Shown piece after piece: positions 1-5,815 of a stretch of 7,405 nucleotides of DNA. Position 1 is the stretch's first letter. The number at the start of each line of letters is the position of its first letter. Made by a program: the position numbers and the translations under genes. The notes beneath the pieces were generated by a model. The model was not told the origin of the DNA, ran no database searches, and worked only from the letters and a program-made list of their open reading frames with translations. The stretch spans positions 1 to 7,405 of the forward strand of contig JAEXTI010000062.1 of NCBI GenBank assembly GCA_023406965.1, given 5' to 3'. This DNA comes from Chloroflexota bacterium (lineage in GTDB: Bacteria; Chloroflexota; Anaerolineae; Anaerolineales; Anaerolineaceae).

Positions 1-2154
1 GAAAGCGCACTTGCGCACTCCCGTCATCAAGCGAGCCATGCGCAGCATGGTGCCCAGCAAATCGTCCAGAGTCAACGTGGTTTGACTGGCCTCGGCTACC
101 TGCACCAACATGGTGGAAACCCAGGCCTGGGCGCGCGCTTCAGCATACAACTGCCCGTTTTGAATCGCCACCGCCGCGTAGCTGGCAAAAGTGGAGGTGA
201 TGCTTTGTGCTTCTCCACCGTAGCGCCCAAAAGTTGGGTGCACCAGCGAGAGGATGCCCAGAGACCGGTTGCCGGCCCGCAGCGGCGCCGCAATAGCCGA
301 ATAATCCTGGGGTAGCTCCAGAACGGTTCCCAATGGGCCGGGCGCATCTGACTGTGAGCGGATGTAAGGTTGATCGGCCTCCATGATCCGCCGCATCAAT
401 TCAAACGCTTCCGGCTGATCCAAATACAATCGGTTCAAACGCTCGGCCTCCAGCCCGCGCACCGCTGCCAACCGTAGAGTGTGCAGCGCATCCTCGCTCG
501 AGCCGTTGGGAGTTTCTTCCACCAGCCAGATGGCAGAGGCTTCGCAGGGCAGATTGTCCTCCAACCGCAGCAGGATGGTCTCCAGCAGGCGGTCCAGGTC
601 CGCGCTCGTAGATACCTGGTAAGCCACATCACGGAAGGAGTCGGCTACCTGGCGGCGCCATTTCTCGGTACGGTACAGCGAGGCGTTACGGTAAGCGATG
701 GCAACGCTGGCCGCCATCGCCTCAAAGAGCTGGCGATCACTCTCGCTAAAGGCGCCCTCCTCCGCGCTCTGCAGGTCCAAAATGCCGATAACCTCGTCGC
801 CGATTTTCAAGGCGATACACAATTCCGAGCCAGTATTATAGGGCGGCAGTTCAGAGGGCACATACAGCGGGTCCTCGTTCACGTCATTGACCAGGCGCGT
901 CTCACCCGTGCGCGCCACCCAGGGGATGATGCCGTGCTCGTCATCCAGGCTATAGGCAATCTCCTGAGAGCGCATCGCCCCGCTGCGCTCGCCACTGCCC
1001 GCCTGATAAAGCACCAGCCGCCGCCCGGCATGAACAGAGAAAATGTGCACGTAGGGGTAGCCAAAGCGCTTATGGATCAGGTACACCACCTCATCCAACA
1101 ACAGGTCCAGGTCGATGATGGAGTTCAATGCGTGGCTGACTTCGACCACCGATGAAATCTGGCTGGCCTGGATGCGCAAATCGGTGTACAGGCGCGCGCC
1201 CTGCACCGCCACGGCAATATTGTCGGCCAGGGCTCCCAACACCATCAGGTCTATCTCGTCAAAGGCATCGTATTCATCGGATTGCACATCCAGCACGCCC
1301 AGAACCGTGTTCTCGATCTTCAGCGGCAAGCTGACTTCGGAAAGCGTTTCGGGCAGCACATCCAAGAAACGGTAGCGCGGTTCTTTGAAAACATCCGGCG
1401 CAACAATTTGCTCGCCGGTTTCTGCCGCCGCGCCCACCATGCCCTCGCCCAATTGCACCGCCACGCCCTGGCGGGGAACCTCGGGTGGGTTTTCAAAGGA
1501 GGAAGCCCGGAAACGCAAAGTCTGCGAGCCGCTTTGCAAGGTGAAGATCGCCACGTAGTAATAGCGAAACGTCTCGCGGATCAACTGGGTGACCGTGGTG
1601 CACAGCAAATCCAAATCGAGCAGGTTGGCAATTTGAGCACTCACCGAACGCACCAGGGCCAACTGCTCATAGCGCCAGTTCTTCAACCACTCCTGGCGAG
1701 CGGTCTCCAGAGCCACGGCAGCGTGCGAGGTGATATTCTGCAGCAGGTCAAATTCCTGCGCGGTCAGAGCCTGTTCGCGGGGATGCTCGTACTGCAAAAT
1801 GCCCAACAGGGTGCCGTTTACCTGCAAGGGAATAGCCACATACACCGGGCCATCCTCTGGGCAGCAGGGCACGATATCGGTCAGGCTTTGCGCGCACACC
1901 ATAGCAGCCTCGAGCCGAGAGCGGTGGGCCAAATCGGTGGCCCGCGCCTCAGGCAGCAGTTCGGGCGGGTCGTTATCGCCCGGCAGCGGGTAGGCAGGAT
2001 GGGCCAGCCAAACCTGCGCCGTCCCGCTCATAATTTCAGCGACCGTTTCCTCCACTTTGTGTGCCTGGTCGCGGGCGGTTGGCAGGTGCAACAGTTCCTC
2101 ACCCATCCGTAGGAGGTATTTCCATTCGGGTTCTGCCAGCCCGTGCATATTCAT
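1..2154 (-). CDS. Multi-GAF-domain sensor protein, C-terminus beyond left edge
   Basis: The reading frame is open from an ATG at 2154 to the left edge: 718 codons with no stop, so the protein is truncated by the window. It reads as serial GAF domains: about residues 25-155, 172-320, 340-490 and 505-665, with a fifth starting near 685. Seen GAF hallmarks are the repeated helix leading into an 'LDLDLL' stretch, 'QGVAVQLGEGMVG', and closing strands such as 'ENTVLGVLDVQS' and 'GDEVIGILDLQS', each followed by a helix like 'NIAVAVQGARLY'. No signal peptide or membrane segment is visible, so it is probably a cytoplasmic sensor. It starts 8 bases after the kinase gene; the upstream sequence AGAAGCTGAT is a weak ribosome site, so translation is probably coupled. 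The neighbours (STAS antagonist and anti-sigma kinase) suggest, by inference, a SpoIIE/PP2C phosphatase output beyond the edge; a histidine kinase output is the alternative. Ligands are unknown. Confidence 0.9.
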   Translation of the reverse strand, partial: MNMHGLAEPEWKYLLRMGEELLHLPTARDQAHKVEETVAEIMSGTAQVWLAHPAYPLPGDNDPPELLPEARATDLAHRSRLEAAMVCAQSLTDIVPCCPEDGPVYVAIPLQVNGTLLGILQYEHPREQALTAQEFDLLQNITSHAAVALETARQEWLKNWRYEQLALVRSVSAQIANLLDLDLLCTTVTQLIRETFRYYYVAIFTLQSGSQTLRFRASSFENPPEVPRQGVAVQLGEGMVGAAAETGEQIVAPDVFKEPRYRFLDVLPETLSEVSLPLKIENTVLGVLDVQSDEYDAFDEIDLMVLGALADNIAVAVQGARLYTDLRIQASQISSVVEVSHALNSIIDLDLLLDEVVYLIHKRFGYPYVHIFSVHAGRRLVLYQAGSGERSGAMRSQEIAYSLDDEHGIIPWVARTGETRLVNDVNEDPLYVPSELPPYNTGSELCIALKIGDEVIGILDLQSAEEGAFSESDRQLFEAMAASVAIAYRNASLYRTEKWRRQVADSFRDVAYQVSTSADLDRLLETILLRLEDNLPCEASAIWLVEETPNGSSEDALHTLRLAAVRGLEAERLNRLYLDQPEAFELMRRIMEADQPYIRSQSDAPGPLGTVLELPQDYSAIAAPLRAGNRSLGILSLVHPTFGRYGGEAQSITSTFASYAAVAIQNGQLYAEARAQAWVSTMLVQVAEASQTTLTLDDLLGTMLRMARLMTGVRKCAF

Positions 2155-2162
2155 ATCAGCTT

Positions 2163-2630
2163 CTATCGCGCCGGCGGGGCCTCCGCCGCGCTGCGCAATT
2201 TCACCATCGTCAAACGATTGCCCAGTTTCGGCCCGGCCTCAAAAACGACCCGGTCCATCCATTCATAGATGAAATGCAGGCCCAACCCGTGTGAATCTCG
2301 CTCTTTTAAACCCGCCTTCAAATTGGGCGCTTTTACCTTGGAGGGGTCAAAGGGCTTGCCCTCATCTTGCAAAACCACGGTCAAACCCTCTTGATCCACC
2401 GTGCAGGTGCAAACGATCTCGCCGCGGTTCTCGCCGCCATAAGAGTGTTCGATGATATTGGAACAGGCCTCATCCACCGCCATCTCTACTGAATACACAG
2501 CGAAGCCGGTTAAACCGGCCTGTTGGGCCATTTCACGAACAAACGCTCCGATCCGCGCCAGATTTTCATACCGGCCCGGATAGGAGCGTGTTGCTATGCT
2601 CGGTACAGGAGGAAGGCTAGATATTTCCAA
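2163..2630 (-). CDS. Anti-sigma-factor serine kinase (RsbW/SpoIIAB-like HATPase)
   Basis: This is a 155-residue protein of the GHKL ATPase fold, the usual size for RsbW/SpoIIAB-like kinases. The N-box is 'EMAVDEACSNIIEH' (residues 49-62, with E54 and N58 in the catalytic and Mg-binding positions). The G1 box is 'DEGKPFDP' (89-96) and the G2 box is 'SHGLGLHFI' (113-121). Family members bind a sigma factor or other target and phosphorylate the serine of a partner STAS protein, here presumably the product of the gene just upstream. The start is TTG at 2630: an in-frame TGA lies three codons upstream and no ATG or GTG comes early enough to keep the fold complete. The start overlaps the end of the STAS gene by 14 bases and has no clear Shine-Dalgarno sequence, so coupled translation is likely. 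The target of the kinase cannot be read from this window. Confidence 0.93.
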   Translation of the reverse strand: MEISSLPPVPSIATRSYPGRYENLARIGAFVREMAQQAGLTGFAVYSVEMAVDEACSNIIEHSYGGENRGEIVCTCTVDQEGLTVVLQDEGKPFDPSKVKAPNLKAGLKERDSHGLGLHFIYEWMDRVVFEAGPKLGNRLTMVKLRSAAEAPPAR

Positions 2631-2952
2631 CGGCCGTCAAAACATCCGCATGGATGCCAAATAACGGGATAAAGCCGGCCAAATCGAGGGCCGCGTAGAT
2701 ATTGTCGGGGATTCCGGCCAGCATGAGCTGCCCGCGGTTGTACCGCTTGCAAGTCTTCTGGGTGTTGATCAGCGAGCGCAGCCCGGCGCTGGACATGAAA
2801 TCCAGTTCCGCCATGTCAAAGACGATCTTGAAGCGGCCCTCGTCGGTGATTTTGTTGAACGTTTCAGAAAGCTGGGGCGCCGTGTAGCTGTCGATGCGCC
2901 CTTTCACCTTCACCACGTCACAGTGTTTATATTGAGTATGGGTTATTTCCAT
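2617..2952 (-). CDS. STAS-domain anti-sigma factor antagonist (RsbV/SpoIIAA-like)
   Basis: This 111-residue protein consists of a single STAS domain. The family signature is visible: 'VKGRIDSYTAPQL' (residues 16-28), 'IVFDMAELDFMSSAGLRSL' (43-61) and the late 'DLAGFIPLF' (90-98). Aligned on SpoIIAA, Ser55 matches the phosphorylated Ser58, so the switch residue is present. When dephosphorylated, such proteins bind the anti-sigma kinase and release its target; phosphorylation turns this off. I chose ATG 2952 over the upstream in-frame ATG at 2991 because GGAGG lies 8 bases before it and because the 2991 ATG falls inside the predicted -10 box. It is the first gene of the operon, followed by the kinase with a 14-base overlap. 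An STAS domain from a non-sigma partner-switching route is possible; the domain call itself is secure. Confidence 0.94.
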   Translation of the reverse strand: MEITHTQYKHCDVVKVKGRIDSYTAPQLSETFNKITDEGRFKIVFDMAELDFMSSAGLRSLINTQKTCKRYNRGQLMLAGIPDNIYAALDLAGFIPLFGIHADVLTAVGNI

Positions 2953-2960
2953 CGGGCAAG

Positions 2961-2965
2961 CCTCC
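2961..2965 (-). promoter_or_regulatory. Ribosome binding site of the STAS gene
   Basis: On the minus strand this reads GGAGG, 8 bases before the ATG at 2952. It is the strongest Shine-Dalgarno match in the operon and decides the start of the STAS gene. Confidence 0.8.
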
Positions 2966-2990
2966 GCAAAACATGTACAGGTTGAAAACA

Positions 2991-2999
2991 ATTATAACA
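2991..2999 (-). promoter_or_regulatory. Extended -10 promoter of the partner-switching operon
   Basis: The minus strand reads TGTTATAAT, a perfect TATAAT with the TGn extension. At about 17 bases upstream only a poor -35 (CTGTTT) is present, which fits an extended -10 promoter. Transcription would start near 2984, giving a leader of about 32 bases that contains the GGAGG site. On the plus strand the same bases read TATAAC (2993-2998), so glmS could use the same box in the other direction, but no -35 is visible for it. Confidence 0.6.
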
Positions 3000-3113
3000 A
3001 GAAACAAGGGGAAAAACAGCTATAAGCCTTCGGCAATCGATGACAGCTCCATTATCCCTATGATTGCACCGACCTCCGTGATACACTTCACCCGAAAAAC
3101 CAACTCTCCTCCG

Positions 3114-3119
3114 AAAGGA
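3114..3119 (+). promoter_or_regulatory. Ribosome binding site of glmS
   Basis: AAAGGA lies 5 bases before the ATG at 3125. The preceding TCCT (3107-3110) could pair with AGGA (3116-3119) around a 5-base loop, a weak possible mask of the site. I see no glmS ribozyme core upstream. Confidence 0.65.
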
Positions 3120-3124
3120 CACAC

Positions 3125-4912
3125 ATGTGCGGGATTTTTGGCATTGTCACCGATAAAGACCAGGCCCTCGGCCCCATCCTCACCGAAGCGGCGCTGCGCC
3201 TCACCTACCGCGGTTATGATTCCGTTGGCGCGGCGACCATCAGCGGCAGCAAAATTGACCTGCGCAAGGACAAAGGCCGCGTGAAGGACGTGGCCGAAGC
3301 CTACAACTTCGCCGAGATGACCGGTTCGCGCGGCATCGCCCAGTTGCGTTGGGCCACCTTTGGCGAGCCCTCCCAGGTCAACTCACAGCCCCACCTTGAT
3401 TCTGATGGCGACCTGGTGGGCGCGCACAACGGCAACGTGGTCAACAACGTAGAACTGCGCCAGCAGTTCGCCGCCGAGGGCATGACCGTGCGATCGATGA
3501 ACGACGGCGAGTCCTGCGTCCACGCTGTGGAGCGTTACATTAATAAAGGTTACGACTTCATCGAATCCATTCGCCGCGCCTACGGCGACCTGCAAGGCGA
3601 TTACTCCTTCGTCATTGGCCAAATCAACGACGACAAGCTCTACGCCATCAAGAAAGGCTCCGGGCTGGTGGTGGGCATTGGCGAAGGCTTCACCTGTGTC
3701 TCCTCCGACCTGCCCTCCATTTTACCCCTCACCCGCAAGATCATTCGCTTGAACGACGGCGAGATCATCACCCTCTCCCCTGACAAGGTCGAACTGCACT
3801 CCGTCAAAGACGGCTCTCACATTCCGCGCGAACCCGAAACAGTCACCGAGACGATGGAAGCCGTGCAAAAAGGCGGCTACGCGCATTTTATGCTCAAGGA
3901 AATCCACGAGCAATCTCAGGTGGCCCGCGAGGTACTGCACATGCTGGACGGTTCCCCCGACGTGGCTGCAGTGATCGAGAAGATGAAAGCCGCGCGTAAC
4001 CTGTACTTCATCGGCTGCGGTACCAGCTACCACGCCTGCCTGACCGGGGCCGTGTACTTTGCCCAGATTGCCGGGCGCCCGGTCATTCCGGTGCTGGCCC
4101 CCCAGTTCACGCCCCAGTACGCCCCCACCGTGACCAGCCAGGACGTGGGTCTCTTCGTCAGCCAGAGCGGCGAGACCAAGGATGTGCTCAACGCCCTGGA
4201 AGTGGCCGAAGCCAAAGGCATGGCCTGTTATGGGTTGGCCAACGTGGTTGGCTCCACCCTCACCCGCGCCACGGTCTGCTCCCTGCCCCTGTGCTGCGGC
4301 TACGAGATCAGCGTGCCCGCTACCAAAACCTTCACCAACCAGGTGGTCACCTTCCTGTACCTGGCCTACCGCATGGTCGGACGCGACACCCAGGAATTAG
4401 CCACCATCCCCGCCCTGATGGACAAGACCCTTGAAATGGTCGCCGCGCAAGTGGAGTCCATCGCCGCCGAGATCAACGGCTGGAACGACCTGTACTGCCT
4501 GGGCTACGGCGGTACCTATCCCATTGCCTTGGAAGGCGCGCTCAAACTCAAAGAGATTACCTACGCCCACTGCGAGGGCATGCTTTCCACCGAATTCAAA
4601 CACGGGCCGCTTTCCGCGGTCAGCCAGGGCTTCCCCATCCTGTTTGCCGCCGGGCCGCAGGACGTGCCGCTCATCGTCAGCGGCTTGAACGAGGTCACCT
4701 GCCGCGGCGCGCGCGCCATCGCCATCGGCCAGGACGACCCGCGCCTGCACGCCAATGCCAGCGATGTGATCGTTCTGCCCGATTCCGTGCCTGAGATCGC
4801 CCCGCTGCTGGCCGTCCTGCCCCTGCAACTGCTCTCCTACCACATGAGCGTGCTGCGCGGTTACGACCCCGATTTTCCGCGGAACTTGAGCAAAACGCTG
4901 ACGGTGGATTGA
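3125..4912 (+). CDS. glmS: Glutamine-fructose-6-phosphate aminotransferase (isomerizing)
   Basis: GlmS makes glucosamine-6-phosphate from fructose-6-phosphate and glutamine, the entry step to UDP-GlcNAc and envelope polymers. The protein has 595 residues (E. coli: 609). Residues 1-215 form the class II glutaminase domain, with nucleophile Cys2, 'YRGYDS' (29-34), R75-W76, 'HNG' (101-103) and D127. The first SIS domain (about 280-415) has 'GCGTSYHA' from 297, 'SQSGET' (346-351) and 'TKTFTNQ'. The second SIS domain (about 445-585) has 'GYGGTYPIALEGALKLKE' and 'EFKHGP' (E490, H493). The C-terminus 'PRNLSKTLTVD' keeps the catalytic lysine (K590). Unusually, around the glutamine pocket the normal HTRWATHG is QLRWATFG (73-80) and NAHPH is NSQPH. 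The gene is transcribed alone, divergently from the signalling operon. GlmS is the best call; another sugar aminotransferase of the same architecture is the alternative. Confidence 0.94.
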   Translation: MCGIFGIVTDKDQALGPILTEAALRLTYRGYDSVGAATISGSKIDLRKDKGRVKDVAEAYNFAEMTGSRGIAQLRWATFGEPSQVNSQPHLDSDGDLVGAHNGNVVNNVELRQQFAAEGMTVRSMNDGESCVHAVERYINKGYDFIESIRRAYGDLQGDYSFVIGQINDDKLYAIKKGSGLVVGIGEGFTCVSSDLPSILPLTRKIIRLNDGEIITLSPDKVELHSVKDGSHIPREPETVTETMEAVQKGGYAHFMLKEIHEQSQVAREVLHMLDGSPDVAAVIEKMKAARNLYFIGCGTSYHACLTGAVYFAQIAGRPVIPVLAPQFTPQYAPTVTSQDVGLFVSQSGETKDVLNALEVAEAKGMACYGLANVVGSTLTRATVCSLPLCCGYEISVPATKTFTNQVVTFLYLAYRMVGRDTQELATIPALMDKTLEMVAAQVESIAAEINGWNDLYCLGYGGTYPIALEGALKLKEITYAHCEGMLSTEFKHGPLSAVSQGFPILFAAGPQDVPLIVSGLNEVTCRGARAIAIGQDDPRLHANASDVIVLPDSVPEIAPLLAVLPLQLLSYHMSVLRGYDPDFPRNLSKTLTVD

Positions 4913-4916
4913 AGAA

Positions 4917-4946
4917 GCTGATAGCTGTCAGCCGTCAGCTATCAGC
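4917..4946. repeat. Perfect 11-bp palindrome just after glmS
   Basis: GCTGATAGCTG (4917-4927) pairs perfectly with CAGCTATCAGC (4936-4946) around an 8-base loop, starting 4 bases after the glmS stop codon. No T-tract follows, so it is not a canonical terminator. It contains AGCCGTCAGCT (4930-4940), the reverse complement of an 11-mer found again at 5273-5283. Confidence 0.75.
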
Positions 4947-4986
4947 CATAAGCCCAAAGTGTGGCAATTCTGCGTTGCGCTCTTGT

Positions 4987-5044
4987 AGGGGCGTGGCGAG
5001 ATACGATTCGCCGGCCTACCAAGGCCTACTCGCCACGCCCTTTT
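4987..5044 (+). terminator. Long hairpin with T4, probable glmS terminator
   Basis: Bases 4987-5000 pair with 5029-5042 over 14 positions: 12 Watson-Crick GC-rich pairs including G5000-C5029, one G-T, and an outer A-T. The loop is 28 bases and itself contains two GGCCTAC repeats. TTTT (5041-5044) follows. It lies 75 bases after the glmS stop codon. The short T-run and large loop make it an imperfect terminator; it may instead be a dispersed extragenic palindrome. Confidence 0.5.
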
Positions 5045-5055
5045 AGAAAGCCATT

Positions 5056-5097
5056 AACGAATGAGGAAACGAATTCCATCCATTCGTTCACTCGTTT
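5056..5097. repeat. Imperfect inverted repeat (AACGAAT / ATTCGTT)
   Basis: Bases 5056-5074, with AACGAATG and AAACGAAT, are mirrored by ATTCGTTCACTCGTTT at 5082-5097. The sequence can fold in more than one register. I recognise no coding function. Confidence 0.55.
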
Positions 5098-5122
5098 TCC
5101 CAATCGAGTACGATCCTTTTCC

Positions 5123-5142
5123 GGCGGGATTGAAATCCCGCC
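5123..5142. repeat. Perfect 8-bp hairpin GGCGGGAT / ATCCCGCC
   Basis: The stem 5123-5130 pairs perfectly with 5135-5142 around the loop TGAA. No T-tract follows on the plus strand. It is one of a run of GC-rich hairpins. Confidence 0.75.
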
Positions 5143-5154
5143 TCAGTTCGCGGA

Positions 5155-5169
5155 AACCCCTCCGGGGTT
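5155..5169. repeat. Short hairpin AACCCC-TCC-GGGGTT
   Basis: A perfect 6-bp stem with a 3-base loop. It lies 12 bases after the preceding hairpin and belongs to the same palindrome cluster. Confidence 0.65.
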
Positions 5170-5186
5170 ACCAACGCATCTTGTAG

Positions 5187-5205
5187 GCCGGGTTTCCTAC
5201 CCGGC
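5187..5205. repeat. Hairpin GCCGGGT-TTCCT-ACCCGGC
   Basis: A perfect 7-bp stem with a 5-base loop, preceded by CTTGTAG. The same CTTGTAG also precedes the hairpin at 4987 (from 4982), so the two palindromes share a left flank, as copies of dispersed extragenic repeats would. Confidence 0.65.
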
Positions 5206-5272
5206 GTCTTCTCAATCCACAAGACATGATAAAGGATTCCCGCGCTACGAAGAGGTCCGTCTAAAAGCGAAA

Positions 5273-5297
5273 AGCTGACGGCTAATAGCTGACAGCT
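5273..5297. repeat. Tandem 11-mers AGCTGACGGCT and AGCTGACAGCT
   Basis: Two direct copies at 5273-5283 and 5287-5297 differ at one base and are separated by AAT. Their reverse complements make up most of the palindrome at 4917-4946, so related units flank the hairpin cluster in opposite orientation. On the minus strand the block follows the tRNA fragment and is followed by TTTT. Confidence 0.7.
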
Positions 5298-5307
5298 CTC
5301 TTCTCTG

Positions 5308-5356
5308 TGAGCGTGCAAGGGCTCGAATATCATCCCCCGTGGGGACCCTGAACCAA
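5308..5356 (-). pseudogene. Degenerate partial tRNA-Lys copy (3' part) with 18-base insertion
   Basis: Read on the minus strand, this repeats the 3' part of the intact tRNA-Lys at 5411-5482: variable region, T arm, 3' acceptor strand and discriminator A. Bases 5295-5327 match 5398-5430 at 31 of 33 positions, and 5346-5356 match 5431-5441 exactly. Between the two blocks lie 18 extra bases (5328-5345) at the T-stem/T-loop junction, containing the small hairpin TCCCC-CGT-GGGGA. The 5' half (5' acceptor strand, D arm, anticodon arm) is absent, so it cannot be a working tRNA. The match continues past the tRNA 3' end for about 13 bases, which points to local duplication. Confidence 0.75.
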
Positions 5357-5357
5357 C

Positions 5358-5393
5358 GAAAAGCCGCCAGCTTATGGCGTAAGGCTGACGGCT
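5358..5393 (-). terminator. Terminator-like hairpin downstream of tRNA-Lys
   Basis: On the minus strand AGCCGTCAGC (5393-5384) pairs with GCTGGCGGCT (5371-5362) with one G-T pair, followed by TTTT (5362-5359). It lies 18 bases after the tRNA 3' end. The stem is a member of the local 11-mer repeat family. The T-run is short, so strength is uncertain. Confidence 0.55.
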
Positions 5394-5410
5394 TAGGGCT
5401 TTCTTCTCTG

Positions 5411-5482
5411 TGAGCGTGCAGGGGCTCGAACCCTGAACCAATAGCTTAAAAGGCTACTGCTCTACCATTGAGCTACACGCCC
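5411..5482 (-). tRNA. tRNA-Lys, anticodon UUU
   Basis: The 72-base minus-strand gene folds as a complete cloverleaf. The acceptor GGGCGTG pairs with CACGCTC (one G-U), with discriminator A. The D stem is GCTC/GAGC with a 7-base loop. The anticodon stem GTAGC/GCTAT encloses the loop CTTTTAA, giving anticodon TTT (UUU in RNA), which reads AAA and AAG as lysine. The variable region is 5 bases, and the T stem CAGGG/CCCTG carries the loop TTCGAGC. CCA is not encoded (CACAG follows), so it must be added after transcription. It has its own promoter (5497-5525) and a hairpin 18 bases downstream. Confidence 0.96.
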
Positions 5483-5496
5483 GAAAACCGACCCGT

Positions 5497-5525
5497 ATTG
5501 TATCACGCCCCTCCCTCAGCGTCAA
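5497..5525 (-). promoter_or_regulatory. Sigma-70-type promoter of tRNA-Lys
   Basis: On the minus strand the -35 is TTGACG (5525-5520) and the -10 is TACAAT (5502-5497), each 5 of 6 to consensus, with an optimal 17-base spacer. Transcription would start near 5490, about 8 bases before the mature tRNA 5' end at 5482. Confidence 0.75.
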
Positions 5526-5815
5526 TTCTTTTGCCCACAACCAACTCGGAATGTCGTTGCGACGGCGCCGCGCCGGAAGCAACCTCCACCTGTGTCTACC
5601 GAGAGATTGCTTCACCGCCTCCCACAATGCATTTACCACGTTTGTGCGCATACGGCGGTGCGCAATGACACGGTTGCGGCTTTTTCCAGCAGGCATCCCT
5701 CCCCCTTCTGGCATTTCGCAGTTACAATACCCTTCTTCATTCGCGTATTTTTCGCGCGCACCCCGGCAAAGCCAGGGCATTTCGCGGATATTATCCTCCC
5801 CCCAAGGACTCCCCC
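5526..5815. other. Non-coding stretch between the tRNA promoter and alaX
   Basis: I see no convincing gene here; the open frames on both strands are shadows or translate the tRNA. It holds a repeated TGCGCA palindrome (around 5645 and 5659) and a possible alaX -10 box, TACAAT at 5723-5728, with no recognisable -35. At its right end AAGGA (5804-5808) is the alaX ribosome site, 7 bases before the ATG. Confidence 0.5.

Noticed and set aside
1282..2112. 276-codon plus-strand open frame, and a 224-codon one at 481-1155
   Set aside because: Both lie antisense, codon-on-codon, to the GAF gene. Their translations are Gln/His/Arg-rich with no domain pattern, whereas the minus strand gives clear GAF domains.
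2953..2991. Longer STAS form starting at ATG 2991
   Set aside because: It lacks a ribosome site, its first codons overlap the -10 box, and the added residues are not part of the STAS fold. GGAGG supports ATG 2952.
2997..3124. glmS ribozyme or riboswitch upstream of glmS
   Set aside because: The region is short and AT-rich, with only very small stems (for example GCC-TTC-GGC). I could not find the conserved ribozyme core.
4397..4843. 148-codon minus-strand open frame inside glmS, and others such as 3722-4033
   Set aside because: They are antisense shadows of a strongly conserved gene, with low-complexity translations.
4961..5278. Small proteins on either strand in the repeat cluster (also 5088-5441)
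   Set aside because: They translate the hairpins and the tRNA copies, have no ribosome site and no domain-like sequence.
4917..5400. CRISPR array
   Set aside because: The repeats differ in sequence, spacing and orientation, and no regular repeat-spacer unit or cas gene is present.
5454..5780. 108-codon minus-strand frame upstream of tRNA-Lys
   Set aside because: Its end 'RACSSMVEQ' is a translation of the tRNA gene itself. No start signal or family pattern supports it.
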